Source: Pelodera strongyloides
Lineage: Eukaryota > Nematoda > Chromadorea > Rhabditida > Rhabditidae
Reading direction: 5' to 3'
NCBI GenBank assembly: GCA_036852015.1
Contig: JAANDG010000289.1
Coordinates: forward strand, 1-64,000
DNA: 64,000 nt
The notes beneath the pieces were generated by a model, which worked only from the letters and a program-made list of their open reading frames with translations, did no database searches and had not been told where the DNA came from. A program made the translations under genes and the position numbers. This document shows positions 40,547 through 54,967 of the stretch, one piece after another. Each line of letters begins with the position of its first letter. Position 1 is the first letter of the stretch.

Positions 40547-43500
40547 TGCTATAATAAGGCAAAAGTTTTATTTTGTGATCAATCATGACTCCCCGAACCC
40601 TTTTTGTGTCCTCTTCTTTATCAGACGAAAGGCCCTGCACTTCCCCCTTGAACGTTATGAACTTTAAAAGTCAGAAACCAGGGGAAACACTAATATTTTA
40701 CGAGAATGTTTTATGAAGCTCTTGCCAGTGACGAATGCCACTTTGACTTCTGATTTATGCTGTCTTATTGGATTTTGGTAAGTGGCTGGCACATAATCTG
40801 ATATAGTTTTCCAGAAAAATGACTATGCATTTATTTGAGATTGAGCCTCAAGCTTGAAACAAGTATTCGCGAAAGATGTACATTTCCACCAATGGTGCAC
40901 CTTCCGTTTCCCCTCAAAAAAATGGCTTGCTTGTCAGTGACCACCAAAAAATCATTACAACGTAGAATGGATATGTGATCCTTCCTACATGATTGTATTA
41001 TTTACTTGCGAAAAGGCAATGGCCCGTTGTTTTGTAGGGAACTTTCGGGAAATCGTTTTTATTCACATTATGAAATAAATATTGGCACACAACGACACAA
41101 CGAAACATCCGCATCCCCGGGAAATAAAAAAACGGAAGTAGATAGAGGACATGCTGGAAATCAGACCCCTCATCATACTAGAAACATCCCAGTTTCCTAT
41201 TGTCAACAGACACTAATCTACTAATAAGTGTTCCGTTAGAGATGCTCGTAGCGGCCACGCGAACAGGCACTATCATATAGCAAGGAAGTGCGCTAGCTAA
41301 TTTCACTCGTGTTATATTTAAATGGTATGCTAACTTTTCTTAACGATGCTATTGCTGTCGTAGTGCCTTTCAGTTTTTACATTTTATTATAGTATCTATG
41401 TCCCTTGTTTCCCTAATTCCCATGCATTTGGTGATTTTATATTTTATAGTGACGATGTATCTGTGCTAATAATCCGACCTTCAAAGCGCGCTCTCACATA
41501 AAAGAGAGGGGGAATAGAATATTTGACTGGGAAGTGGTTTTGCATGTCTACACTTTCCACACGGACAATGCTTCATAGTGTGTATGCCAAGCTGGAGGTG
41601 GAGAAGAGAGAAATATCGTACGAAATGAAGAGAAGAAGAGACCACATTTGTAACATTTTGTGCGTGCAGAAAGATACAGTAGAGAATTTCATTTCTGGTT
41701 TCCTCTCTGCCGCACACGCTCTCTCGCGGCTGTTTTCCTCTGGCCGTCGACGTCTGGGCATTTCCCCATGTTCTATTCCGTCTCTCGCATCTCTCTTTTT
41801 GTTCCCGTTGAGCTCCATTCTTGTTATTCTGAATCCCCGACCAATTTCCCCTGTTTCGTTGCTCTTTACATGTTTGATCTACGAATTTGTCTGGTTTCGG
41901 CTCTCCACGCGAAATCACCCTCTCTCCGATATTTCCCTAGCTCTTCCGTCTCAGAGTACACCATAGTGCCTCTTCCATTAGTGTAAAGAGACCACAAAGT
42001 TCTCTTTCAGTGTTGGAAAAAAGATTTCATCAAAATATTATAAGCGACCAAAAAGAAGAAGGAACTTGGTTTTGGTAAATATGACGAAAATATGCGAGTA
42101 CAACCAAGAGAGGGTCGTGCCGCGGGAATCTGATTTGTTTGATATGCGAACGAACGTGGATATCGTAGGATATCAACTACACACTAATAAACATTGTTTT
42201 ATCCACCGCGGGTCCAAGAGTCCAAGTTCAGGAATTCATAGAGCTAAAGCAGCGATTCAAATAGCGTTTCGTGAATTCGATAAACACGTTCTTTCTTTCC
42301 TACTCGTATTTCAAGAAAAAATAGTCGTTCTGTTTGGTACATGTTCATTTGTAGTTTAAAGTTAGAAAACAAATTGATGAGAGAAAAAGTACAAAGGTAC
42401 AAAACATGTGCCTACGTGTCAGTGTAAACTGCCGCACACTAACATGTGGACCTTCTCCGAAACCGTGACCTTTTCGAATTACAGTACTACCGAAAATCAA
42501 AAGTCCTTTTTGTTGTTTTCGTTGTAAATATTATCTCGACCTGTTTTTCCATCACCAACTGGTAGAATTTCACACAAACAACCGTACAAACAACTGAGTG
42601 TTGCATGCTTGCTGCTATCGCATAAAATTCAAAATATCTTCTGTCGTCGAATTTTTGCAGAAACATTCATAGTAAACATTACATCTAATGTTTTCGAGTT
42701 GGGTGTTTTCCTGGAATTTGCTACGTGATTTCCATGTCACATGTCCATTATATCATCTGGTATTTCCCTGAAAGTTCCCCATATTCCTCAATCGTTTCAA
42801 AGGAAAGTACACTTGAATGCTCAGGCCAGGCGGATGACTTTTTGATCTTTTAGTACTCGGCTAGAAACCCCCAAGAGAGTGTGGCTGTAGTGGAGCCGCA
42901 GACAATCCACAGCGTGTAGAAATCAAGATCAAAGCATCTAAATTTATGTGCGCGTGTCGGGAAAAGCTCATGCAATTTCAATTTCATATTATTGGATGCG
43001 ATTAGATTATTAAAGGTCGACGCCAAATCTGGAAAGTACAATAAAAATTGTTAATTAGACTTTTTATTTGTGCCCATTCAATTAAGTCACCTGTACCCGA
43101 TGATTAACTTTCAGCGTTTTCGATGTAAGACGGATAATTCGAAAACCAAAATCTGAAATATCCAAGGATCCACCAAGTACACAATCATGAGGAAAGTACA
43201 TACATTTTTAATAACCACAGGATCCTCTGATTGTTAATACGTGCTTTAGCCACAGTATAAGTTACTAATTCAAATATCGCGGCCACGGGGCAGGTTGTTG
43301 GCAGGGGGTTTCCCTCTGTTTGTGCAGCGTCATCGGGCTTTGTTTTCGTTTCGCCGCCTCGGCTCTCTCGCTCTCTAAGAGACAACTTTTGCGTGTTTGA
43401 ACTCTGAATAGAATGTGGCTGCTCCAGTGCGATATAGAAATAGAGAGAGAGAGCGGGTGGGAGACGGGTTGTTCTTCTCCTAAGAGCACAACGCCGAACA

Positions 43501-43800
43501 TCGCTCAACTCTCCACGCCGGCGAGAACGAGAACTATTTGGTCCCGACTACGGTATACGATCGTCGACAGCTTCACTGATACGCATAGTTACTTTCATTC
43601 TGTTTACTTTGCCTTGCTTATGTTCCTATTGTCCTGAGCCCTCGATAAGTTTCAATTTACGTCTCAAACGATTTTGTATGCACGTTGGTCTATGTGATCA
43701 AATGTATTTCTTTCTAGATCCGATATCAATATTCTATTTCGACAAAGATCAAATTTACAACTGGGTTGAAGCCTATACACTGTGGTTCAACATGAATTTA

Positions 43801-43852
43801 GATGAGAGAGAGAAAGAAAGAGAGAAAGAGAGAGAGAGAGAGAGATGGGTGG
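43801..43852. repeat. GA microsatellite
   Basis: GAGA/GAAA repeats of about 50 bp; the Glu/Arg/Lys ORFs over it are artefacts. Confidence 0.85.
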
Positions 43853-46800
43853 AAGAGAAAAGTTCGTCAAATAATGATCCGACACATCAGCATAAAATCT
43901 CGAAATTACGAATTTTACTGTATACCCGATGTAGCCTCCTGGGTGGTCTCTGTCCTCCCTGACTTCTTTTCGTCGGTCTGCCTTACTACCTAAATATTAT
44001 CCTTACAATTTCTTGAACTAACAACACCTTCCCAACGCCCTAAATATCTAATAAACTAGAGATATAAGTATTCTTCATAGGAGATCACAGCAAAACATTG
44101 GGTTGGGCCACGCACGTAGCAGAGTCCAGGGGACAAATTACAACGTCCAGGGTCCAGGGGCAACTTTCTTCGAGTAACATCATAAGTAGTACATTTATAT
44201 TATATATTTGTTTATTATTTTCGCTCTGCCCTGGTTCTTACTCCGTCGCATCACTCTTCAGTCTCTCCGTTTTGCGTGAGTAATTTAATTCAAGGGCTAG
44301 TTTTTTTGAATGTATTTTATGAGACCAGCCGTCACTGTTTTCCGTTCTTTCTGTAGACTACTTAAGGTGTCAACTTCTCGATCAGCACTCTACCATATAC
44401 CGGCAGGGCGCAAACCTTAAACGCTACCTTCCTTTTAAATAATCTTCCGCCGCGATTATTCTCTCTTTGGTAGTTTTTTGCATAATTGTTTTTGTCTCAG
44501 GAAACCCCCCTCCACTAGGTCCCAAAATATAAAACCCAGACGCGACATTAATAGAAGGAAGGAAGCATAGGGGAAAAACAAGCCGAAATGCACAAATAAA
44601 CTCGGAAAAGTAGTATTATATGTCTGGAACATATGAATGACATTATTGATAAGTTCTCCATCCTTTTAAATTGGATTGTCTTTGATATGTATGTTTTTAT
44701 GCGTAATTCAGCATATTCGGACTCCAATGTCCAATTTACTACTATTGACAGGGTGGAAGCACCCTACAGTTTAGTTCCCTCAATCTTAATTACAAGTAAT
44801 TACAATTTTAATTCGATGTGCATTATATCTACAATACATTGTATCATTAAGGACCCTTATTAGTAATTTGTGTTGTAAAGCGCAATTAGTGCAACTTATA
44901 TTTTAATTTTACGTATGTATGTTCAAGGGGAACCCCGTTATACACGATTGAATTCTCTGGAAGTCTCATTCAATAATGTTAATGCTATTTTACAGTGTAT
45001 TTTAACAATGACTGAACGATCTCTGTCACAACAATGATGTCATTCTGCATGGCAGATTTCCTAGAGAATCTCCCTTTGTTCTTCGGCTACGTGACACTTT
45101 TTGATCTAGAACCTGATACACTTTTCTCCCATCTGCTCTCTCTCTCTCTCTCTCTATCTTTCTCGCTCTCGGCCTCTACTCTCTCTACTCTTAGGCCTGC
45201 AGTCGTAGAACTACCGTAATTCTTTTTGAGACAGAGAAAGAGACGCGGAGAGCGCACGGAGATGCGAGAAAAGAATTTGAGTCAGCACGAATAAGAGAGT
45301 ACGCGTGACACGGTGACTTCATTACAGAAAATACTTTTTAGTTTATGCTCAAATTTGCGCTCAAATTGACGAACTACTATCCTTCTCCTTCCCTCGCTGT
45401 CTCTATCTCTAGCTCTCTCTAGTTCTCAATCTTTCTCTCTCGCTCTAGCTCTGAATCACTGTCACGTCTCTCCACAAATTTTGTAGTTTATGTCCATTGG
45501 GACACAACTCGACTAATTGTTTTCTTGTACTCATCTGTGGACTCACTCAGCACAAAGTACAACAGAACCGTCTGAGGAAAGAGAAGTCAGTGGGAGGAGT
45601 ATACATAGGAAAATATATTTTTTGTTTCGTTCTCAATAGAATTCCTTTCAATATAGGACTAGTTTCTGAATCACAGCCCATAAATTAGTATGGTATTATG
45701 GTTCATTAGGGTTTTTAGTGGTTCTGATGCGCAGGCATGTCTTTCTTCACGCGCAGGTTCCGTACACGTACACTTGGGTGCAAATAGTTAAACGGCTCGC
45801 CACTACTTTTCCATCAAATGCATATGATTCAGTTGGTGACGCAGCGCACTTCGTTCTTTCTTATCGCGTCGGAACTTGTTATCGCTTCTTTACGGTAGAA
45901 GCAATGTGGGCTGCTCGAAAACATTTCACTGTTTTCGGGATCAAAATTTGCCGCGATCAAACCACCAAGTCATTTATTTCCCCCCCGCGCTCACCAAAAG
46001 AGGGGAATCACGAGCGCGCGTAGCCGCAGATTGGAAATTGAGCGCAAATTTCAAAAATAGGGACTCGAAACTGCAGATCAATGATAAATTAACAAATCGG
46101 CATGCATGGACTTCTTCGAGACCTGCAATTGATATTCCCTTTTACGGATCGTCACGCAAAAGTGCACTGTTTATGTCTGTGTCAACTCGTCTAAACGTGG
46201 GGTCGTCCAATAGACCCCATGTTAATTATTTTGAATTTGTGGGATGGTACGATGTCGATCATTATAGTAACGAGGTTTATATTGCACTTTTGAACTAAGG
46301 GCCTATTGAGAAAACTGCCCTGGTAACCTGTCGTGGACGCCGATAAGCGCTCCACAAACGCTCCCAAGTGTACCCTCCTAGAGGCTAGAGCACAACTACC
46401 TAGCTACCCAAAGTAGATGTAACATGCATAGTGTTTAGGGAACCTACGAACCCAACAATTCCGAAACTTTTCCCTGGAAATATTGTTTGTTCAAACAAGC
46501 TTCTCACCTTATCCCCTTCCAAAAACCAAACGTACAAGTTGCGGTCTCAATCATTATTCTCTACGCGTGAAAATCTCACTACTCCTTCTCGAATTGTCCC
46601 TCGTGGTTGTTATTAATTCCTTGTTTTCGAAAAAGTGTGAAGGGAAAATCAACTTTTTGTTGTTCGAGTTGCTCTTGCATTGGCGTGGTCGAGATAAGAA
46701 TATTAGAGATCAAACTTTTAAAAACGCATCGCATCGTTGTGGCGTGCAGTGGTCGGAAGGCGGCCGATATATCAAAGTCACGCCTTTTGCGAAAACTGAA

Positions 46801-49081
46801 TTAGCAAAAAGGGAGAAGAAAGATGCTGATAGACGTGATATAATGGATGGTTATCATTTGATTTTTATGCTTAGATATGGATCTTAGGCTACAAAATTAT
46901 AAGGAAAAGCATGTGGATTCACCATTCGCCGTTGGCTGACGTAAACCATAAACAAAGTGCAGTTAACGCAGCTCGGAAACATTCTTACTCTTGAACTTCC
47001 GCAGTGGGACGTCATGCTGCGGCTTGCATGAGACTTCACTACAGTATCGCTGCTGGTGGCAGAAGAAAATTAGCATTATTATTCAAGCAGTTCATACGTT
47101 TCACATTTGGCAATATTCTTTTTAATCATCGGTGGCTCAAGCAATGCATAAATGGAGGCATGTCAGTAGCTTACTGTAGGATTCAGGAGCTGGACGGACG
47201 TCATGGTCCGCCTTTTCTCTACAGTATGCTTGGCAGAAGCAAACAGTCGGACACTTGTTCGTACAACACTAGATTAGAATAAGCATGTGTGGACCGGATT
47301 TTGGAATCTTTAAAGAGGTATAACATGCGATTTGTAGACTGCATTCCCATGTATTGTATGCAAATGACTTTTGAAATGGCTGAGGTAGTCTCAAAAATCG
47401 GCACAAAATAAAATAAAGGGAATGCAGTTGTCCATTTCTTCCACAGCTCGGCTGTATCACCGCTTAGCATTATGTCTATTAATATTGTCATGTGGGTAGA
47501 ATTTCATGCCTTATTTCGTCTTATTTTCTATTTACATCACAACAGTGATCTATGGGCAATGTTTGAGCGTTTAATCGTATTACATGCAAATTTGCGACTT
47601 TTATAGGCGCGCCTAGATTGTTTTCGCTCAATAGTCTACTCTGTTTGGAAGCGACATTCATATTTTTTACACGAAAGTACAGCCAAGTCTTCTCCACAGT
47701 TGATCTCTTCGTTTCTGATCGGAAAGAAGTTACAAGTTCATTTTGGCGAACAATCTTTTTTCTCACTCAGGCTTCCAACTGATTTATAAAGGTGCTGAGT
47801 CTGAAGTTCAGGGAAACAAGTCAACATTTGGTAAATTATTTGTCCGGTTAGACATCAACAAAATAAACATACGACATAATCTTATTCTAAAATAATATAT
47901 ATTAAACTCTTAGACTTTGAGCACATTATTCATCAAAGTGCGAGGAGGAAGTAGGATAAACAATATGCAAGTTGTAGACTTATTAACCTATTACCACCAT
48001 ATTTTTCCAGATATTCCAGATATAAGTAGGTTTACCAAGTAAACCAAGAATAAATTATACCTCGGACGTTATTTACTTGTATGTACTTTTTTGTTGTGGT
48101 TGCCTGACGTGCATTCTATACTATACCGATGTAGTCACTTACACATGTGGTACTAAACTAGCTCAGTTGTCTCTATAGTCTATGACTACCTTGCCCCTTC
48201 AAAAGTTCAACTCTATGTATTCCGATTCGTGTTTAATTATTTGGACTCCGGTACCGTACTCTATTCTTCGCGAGCTCAGCCGCACATGCGCGCGCTTCAA
48301 AGATCACAAAATCAGAGTTTCAGTCGGGGGAGAAAGGACTGACTCCGCCCGAGTGCTTTGTTGCTCCATTCACGACAGCCTTTTAGTTAGCTTTGACGAC
48401 GTCCTACTTGACAACTTTACACCTTACAAGCTGGTGGATACTAGTTCCGGGACTCAACTCCATGCAGTCTAGCAACACATTCTAGTTACTACCATAGTAT
48501 GGTTATGACTTGGCTGCCTAATACTCCGCTAACTTGTCTGTGATGGTTTCTATTTCGAAATTCAAAGAATACGTTCGCTAGCTGCTCGTACTCCGTACTG
48601 TACTAAAGAAGGAAACACATGATAACTAATCTATTATATTCATTTTCAGCTTTACATTAAGATGTTACTACTTCCTACAGTCAGTGCTCATAAACCGAGC
48701 AGTATTTCTCAATTTTGTCCCTTGTAAGAGAAAGTTCATTGACTCCGGTGACTACAACAATAAAATGTTGTAATTTCTCTGCTTCACTCTCTGATTTGTG
48801 TGCTGAAAAACCAATACATGTTCAGATGTTAAATTCATCATTTATTTGCTGCTCTTGTTTAATGTTGTTCAGTTTTTCGTTCTTGTTTATACATATGTAT
48901 TACGTGCTCCTCTCTGAATGATCCTATCTTAGTCTTGCAGTTGAGTTGTGAAGAATGACTACGATCCAGTTGCCGTTTTTTGACACTTTGGTTTCTTGGT
49001 CTTCAGCTTTTTCGCTGCAGGGAGAAATTGAACTCGCGATCAAAAGAATCCTGTAGCCTTCTTATCTAGGCGCCTCTCTTT

Positions 49082-49325
49082 CTCCGAATCACTCGCAAAT
49101 CTCTCTCAGTATTATCTCTCTTGTACTTCCTCATCTCTCTCTCTGTGGTCTCTGTCTTTCAACTGCTTGCCAACATCCTATCTCCATATTCCCTCTACCT
49201 CTCATTTCTCCCTCCCTCCCTCCCTCTCACTTCTCATCTCTCCCTCCCTCTCTCCCTTCCTCTCTCGTGTTAAATCTCTCCTTTTCTCTCCCTCTCTCTC
49301 CCTCTCTTACTCCCTCTCTTTCTAT
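49082..49325. repeat. CT-rich low-complexity tract upstream of the DM gene
   Basis: Imperfect CTCTC and CCCT repeats for about 240 bp, some 200 bp before the first coding exon of the DM-domain gene. Similar tracts occur inside its long intron (about 50680-50775). Confidence 0.8.
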
Positions 49326-49508
49326 ATTCAACATCTAAGACCATACAATGCAGTTCAACTTTTGTTGGCGTGTTGTTATGGGTAAATCGTACCCAAGTGT
49401 ACCCTGTGATTGAATGTGATCTTCTTTTACTTTAAAGAGTGCCTAATTATAATAACCATCTAATTATGGGCATTTCAGATAATTGTTTGATCGTAATTGA
49501 ACATTCAA

Positions 49509-52500
49509 ATGACGGCGTCCGATACAGTAACCCTGAGGGACAGGGATTCAGTCTCTCCGAGCCAATCCCCTAGCGGAGGCAAGGGACGCATTTTATATTG
49601 TAGAAAGTAAGCTATCCTATAGTTTATCATATCTATTTCTCGACATTGGTGATCCTTGGGTGAGTGCAATGCCTACTCATTGCTGCTCTGCAAATACTAG
49701 CAATAACACGGGGGATATTGTAAACACTTGGAACAGTCTAATCTTGTGAAATAACACAGTATACGTCGATTAAGTGGGGACCCCTCTCATAGATTTAGTA
49801 AACGTAGTAGTATATACTAAATCTTGCCTCTTTCAGATGCGAAGGCCACGGAAAGCAAGTCATCCTGAAGGGCCATGCTCCAGCGTGTCCTTACATTCTT
49901 TGCTCCTGTCCTTCGGTAGGCCTTCGGAACCTTCTTACACTGATGTTTATCACATCGAATGCGACCAGTGATTATATTTTTAACAATAAGGTTAAAGTCT
50001 AATAGTTCAAAATTTTATCCGGATGCCCTGCACCTGCTATCGTTGATTTTTTTGTTTCCTACATGTTTTCATCATAAGACCTAATTGGTTGTTGATCCTT
50101 TCCCGAGTGCAGCAGTGGTTTTTTTGGGGAATGAAATCTGTAAACATAGGGTCCAGGGAGAACGGACTAGGTGAAGAATGGACCCGATGGACCTGGTCAA
50201 CACCTATTTCATGGCATAAGTTCTCTTTTTCAGTGCGATAAGTTGATGAACAAGAGACTAAAGTCTTTCAACAAGAGGAATAAGGAGAAGATTCAAATGG
50301 CAACACGTTTGGCTGAAACGAGAAAGGCATCTGAATGCGGTTAGTTTTTGGACTTTCTCTCTCATATGTTCTATCGTTGTCTGTCGTCATTCACTCTCTC
50401 TAACTCCCTATCTCTCTCTTCAACCTCCATAACAGATTACTCAGTACCAGCTTAGTCTATTTTTGGGTGTTGTTGCATCATCACCTACACAATTACTAGC
50501 AAATACGCGAGTCACAGTGTTTCTCTGCAAATCGAGTGAGAGAGCAAGATAGGCAGATAGGCAGAGTACTTTATTCCCTCACCGTCTGCCGTCTCCTCAT
50601 TTCACCCAGTGTCTCCGATCGTTGGTCTCTTTGCACCACGAGACCACCCACTCAGACTCGCCTCTATCTGAATTGGGTTCTCCATTCTCCCCTCCTTTCG
50701 CCCAGTCTCTCTCATTTCCTTTCTTTCTCTCATCGAGTACCTCTCTTTACCTTTCCCCCTCTCTCTTATTCTCTCCGTGTAATATCATTTTGAATTGATC
50801 AGTTTGATCGCGACTCACATTTCCACAACCCTGCAGTAGAATAAGAAGAAACAGTTTATATGATCTCTATTGCACCGCTCCCTCCAGTTCTCTCATTCGT
50901 TCTATGTCATGAAATTTCATTTGAGTTGCTCTGCGATACCACCTTCCTACTGGTGTTCCCCCCCCCATCATCGAAGCTGCACCACAATATTTCACTTATT
51001 TATGAATCCCTTTAAAAAAATTTTGCAACCGATTTGATTGCAGCCTCTACAGAAATTTTGCAACATCGATTTGATTGCAGCTAAATTTATGTTGTGTGTA
51101 TTCGGTACATAATATCTACTTTCCAATAGCGTTGTTCTCTCAATTATTATTGGGTAATCCACTGAGTCACGTTTTATTGTGTAGCTATTTGATTCACACC
51201 CAACATCAATGAATTAATAGAAATATTAAGAAACAATAAAATAAATACAATTATAAAAAGTAAAACAGAAGCATAAAATATAAAGGACTTGGTCTTGTCA
51301 TCGATTAATATTTCGCTGAAACGAGCTTCGGCATACTGATATTAATTTCTAAAAAAAAATCCACGAATGCCAGGTGACACCAAAACGACCCCTCAGTTTA
51401 TGTACACGTCCAGTAACTTGCCGTGTCCAAAACAGTTTATATTTCGCGGGTTGTTTTGTCTCTGAATAATAACATCCCTCTTCTTCCCTCTCTTTTGTCC
51501 CTCTGTCTACCACTCGTTTTGTTATGTCTGGAGCAGTTTTTTCCTAAACATCGTATCCGTTTTGCGTTTTTGATCTCAAAGTCTCAGTTGTTTTTGGTCT
51601 GCCAAAGTCTGGCGAGAGCGTCTGGACATATTTTGTACACAATTCGACATATTTTGTACACAATTCCTTGATTGTTTTGATCCTTGTTTTTGCGGGAGCA
51701 GTAAATGTAGTCTAGACCATAGTCCACATGGTCTAGACGCAAAACAAAACACCCCGAAGCAGTTCTCATCTGAATGACATCCAGCATCTAATTGCTTTAA
51801 ATAACACGTGATGAGATACCAACAATAATTCTCGTATAGGATTAGGGTCGAAACGAGACCCCCGGAACATTTTTTCTTAAATTCCTCATATTTGTTTAAA
51901 GCAATATGACGGTCGGGTTTTGAAACCTAATTTGGACGCTGTTTATAACGTATTGTATTCAAATGACTGCGCGATACATAGTGATTTTTAGTATGATCGC
52001 ATTCATTTCACATAACACTTTCCGGCATTCGTTTCAAAAACCTGCTGTTATGTCGCTTTAAAATTCTTCTGCCGTTGTGAACTCTTCGTTTGTGTGAACT
52101 CTTCATTTATGTTTCCTCTCGTGTACTCCTCGATTGTCATGAGAGGCCCCTGGTTGCACTTGATTAACGTAGAAATACCATACACTGATTCCGTATTCAG
52201 CGCTAATAGCCAATAATATTGTTGACAATGTCCCTGGTTCACAGCGGTGCGCTAGGCCACTGTGTATTTCCACAACAATGCACTTTGGGTGTACGCACAA
52301 ATGGTAGTGACGTCAGGGCGAGGGAAGCCATATCAACATATCTATTTTTGTTTTCGGCTTACAAGTAGCCAGGAAACATTCCTCACGGCCTACATGCTAG
52401 TATTATGATAGTGGTAATCAAATATTATTTATCATAGATAATTAGAAACAATGGTATTTCATAGTAGGAGGGTGTGCACTTGCTGCGCAAAAGAATATTA

Positions 52501-54967
52501 ACCGTATGGAATTAAATTTGTACTTGTCTAATAGGACATCTCGCGAACTTTGTATCGATTTATCTCGGAACCTTTTTGGGTTGAGGAAGGTCTGGGTCCA
52601 TTGGGTGTGTTTATAGTGCATGTTTTGATGATGATGCACCATTGGCTGGAAGTGCAAAACTCTAAGTCTGGCCGTTTGCCCCACCCACCAACAATTCTAG
52701 TACTTTCAACGGACTGGGCACTGCACTTCAGTTCAGTGTCTAGTTTGGTCTAGTTGCCGAAACGCCATGCACTCTTCGTAGTTAACTGCTGACTACGAGG
52801 TCAAGCTTACCTTAAAGCGATATAACAGCCGGTTGTTGAAACGTATGTTGAATAACATTGTCATGCATTATAAGCCAATGAGCGTGAATCATAATTAAAA
52901 TAAAAATTGACCCCAATTCTATCCCAATTAGGAATGCAAGTGTCCAAAATGTGTTTAAAAAACCGGCTGTGATGTCGCTTTAAATACGCAAAGCTCATCC
53001 CCTTTCCACTGTTTCGTATCACATCAGCAGATTGTAATATGCCCTCTTCATTTTGACAGTTCTCTCTTTCTAAATCCTCTTTCGCACTTTCCTTGTAATT
53101 TTCCCCTTGCAAAGTGACAGCAATTCCTTTGATGCATATTATAGTCTGACTAATCATTTTTATTGCTAAACGGATAAAAATATAGCAAATAACAAAAAAT
53201 GTAGACAAGATCACAAGGGGGGAACACGCATCGTTGATCCCCGTCTTATCCAGAGCAGAGCCCCAGCGGCCATTTTTTTTGGTCTCTTTGGCCCCTCCTC
53301 TTTCTCGTGGTCGTTGCCCCAAGTGACTATATGTAGTCTTTGGGCCCGGTGTTCGCCCCGATCCGATTCATTATTGTCTTTTTATATAATTATATATTCC
53401 TTCATTGCGGCTCCACTCGCCACTCAATGGTCAAATTTCGATACTTAAACCTTTGCATTGCAGACTCCGGCAGAGGCTCATCCCCCTCACCATCAAGCGG
53501 AACAAGCTCACCAGATACAATCATGTCTACCTGCACGACCTCGTCATCCACGCAACCGGTGAGAAGACATTCTAGTTTATATTCGGTGTCTTCACTTCGA
53601 TATTGGCCAGTTTTTTAATGCAACCTATTCAACCCAAGAATAAAATTTCGTAACTTCAGGGCTCGTCAAAGAGCAGCACTGGATTGGAGAACCGTTCGAT
53701 GTCTTTGGGCGCCATGACAGTGATGTCGTACGATATTTGGAAGGCTAAGATGGCAGCCGAACGGAAGAGTCGCGACGGGGTTGATAAGGAGGAGGGGAGC
53801 ACGGATAAGAGCCGGTCACCTGAACCTTTACTTCCCCGCAAAAGGGCTCACACATTTGTCACCCTGGTAAGTACTATTCACGTCCCTGTGCCCCTAACCG
53901 CGGCTACAACTAGGAAAACAAGCATAAGAGAGAGAGAGGGGGGGGGGGATAGACAGAGAGACGAACTAAGGGGGAAGTAGTGAAAGAGAGAGGAAGTCCC
54001 TGCGCCTAGACAGCCAAAGTTGTTGTTGTTGTTGTGGCGGCGCACACCAAAGTGCATAGGCTGAAGGGAGAGGAAATTGGCTCTGCTCATTCTTTGCGCC
54101 ATGTATCGACAACATTGAGTGGGCTTGGGGGAACTTTCTGTACCTGCACTTTTAACATATAAACAAGACTAGAAAGGAGTATTTTGTTGAAATCAAACTC
54201 GAATCACTCGGATTACAGTGACAGTATTTCAGGGCGACAAACAACTTCCGAAGATTGCACTATCGGGCAAGCTGCAAAAGGAGAACAAGGGACGTTACAT
54301 CACACTGCCAACGATTCCACCAATGAGCGTGCTGATATCTGAGGAGGATGAGAAGGAGTTGACGCCAGATGAGGTCCCCTGCAAGGAGATCAAGAGGGAG
54401 GCTCCCGTACATGCTCCCGCCCCGTACAGAAAGGCATCCATGCCCGTAGCCCCGACATACTCCCAGATGAGCAAGCAGCCCCAGTTCCTCCCCCAGCTGA
54501 ACCAACTTCCACCACTGCCGACCGTCATGAGCACGACAATTTCGGCTCCGATGCCCATACAAGCACCAGTGAGCAGGCCCATGCCCGCGACCCTGCCCAC
54601 TACCGTACCAACAACAATGCCGGCAGAGCAGATTCTGGCATCAATGCTGCCTTCGACAACTCTTCCAACATCTCTGCTTCTGCAAAACTCGATGTTCCTG
54701 CAGCAACAACAACAGCAGCAAAATTTGTTGAACACGTTGCTGAACAATGAGTTGGCGGCAGCTCTTCTTGCACAGACAGTCGCGCCGGCACCCTCGATAT
54801 CGCCAGATCTCATGGAATTGTTGCGCACGCATCAACTTCAGCAACTCACCCAGACCTTGTCTGGCACTACTTTGGATCCGGCCTCTTGTGGTTCCGTCGC
54901 AAACTCGATTCTCTCCTCCTTTGTTCAACAACAACAGCCCCTTCTCAATCCCATGAATACCTTGTAA
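49509..54967 (+). CDS. DM-domain transcription factor (doublesex/mab-3 family)
   Basis: Six exons join in phase: 49509-49606, 49837-49915, 50234-50339, 53464-53558, 53660-53866, 54233-54967 (1,320 nt, 439 residues). Exons 1-3 encode one DM domain from about residue 30: [31 protein letters not shown], then the basic recognition-helix region [18 protein letters not shown]. The Cys/His pattern (CxxC, HG, KGH, C, CxCxxC) is that of the intertwined zinc module. The rest is Ser/Pro-rich, with a 7-Gln run and Met/Pro/Thr-rich stretches typical of an activation tail. An acceptor GCATTTCAG at 49478 lies 30 nt before the ATG and may be an SL site. Intron 3 is 3.1 kb with two MITE-like repeats. DM proteins in nematodes act in sexual differentiation and neurons. 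Which mab/dmd orthologue this is cannot be told here. Confidence 0.9.
51895..52063. mobile_element. MITE-like element, family 1
   Basis: Ends TTTAAAGCAATATGACGGTC and (inverted) TGCTGTTATGTCGCTTTAAA are complementary over about 25-30 bp with mismatches. It lies in intron 3 of the DM gene. No ORF. Confidence 0.65.
52812..52984. mobile_element. MITE-like element, family 1 (best-preserved ends)
   Basis: The left end TTAAAGCGATATAACAGCCG then GTTGTTGAAACGTATG and the right end CAAAATGTGTTTAAAAAACC then GGCTGTGATGTCGCTTTAA form terminal inverted repeats of nearly 40 bp. Total about 173 bp. It lies in intron 3 of the DM gene. Confidence 0.72.

Larger units (their letters stand above)
39420..49478. 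other. 10-kb stretch without a convincing protein gene
   Basis: Many ORFs of 60-147 codons occur (for example 40058-40501, 41523-41966 and 46483-46887 plus; 41481-41918 and 42850-43041 minus), but none has a recognisable domain or a phase-consistent exon chain. The minus ORF at 42850-43041 has good flanking splice signals and a hydrophobic segment and could be an isolated exon. A tRNA-like pseudogene lies at 40477-40546, microsatellites at 43801-43852, 45132-45155 and 49082-49325, and a possible diverged MITE near 47300-47470. Part may be regulatory DNA of the flanking genes. Confidence 0.45.

Noticed and set aside
41481..41986. Overlapping 108-147 codon ORFs on both strands
   Set aside because: Mutually antisense, without motif or codon-phase-consistent neighbours; treated as chance openness of a CT-rich area.
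46483..46887. 134-codon ORF with basic C-terminal half
   Set aside because: No homology recognised, no exon chain, and atypical composition; insufficient to call a gene.
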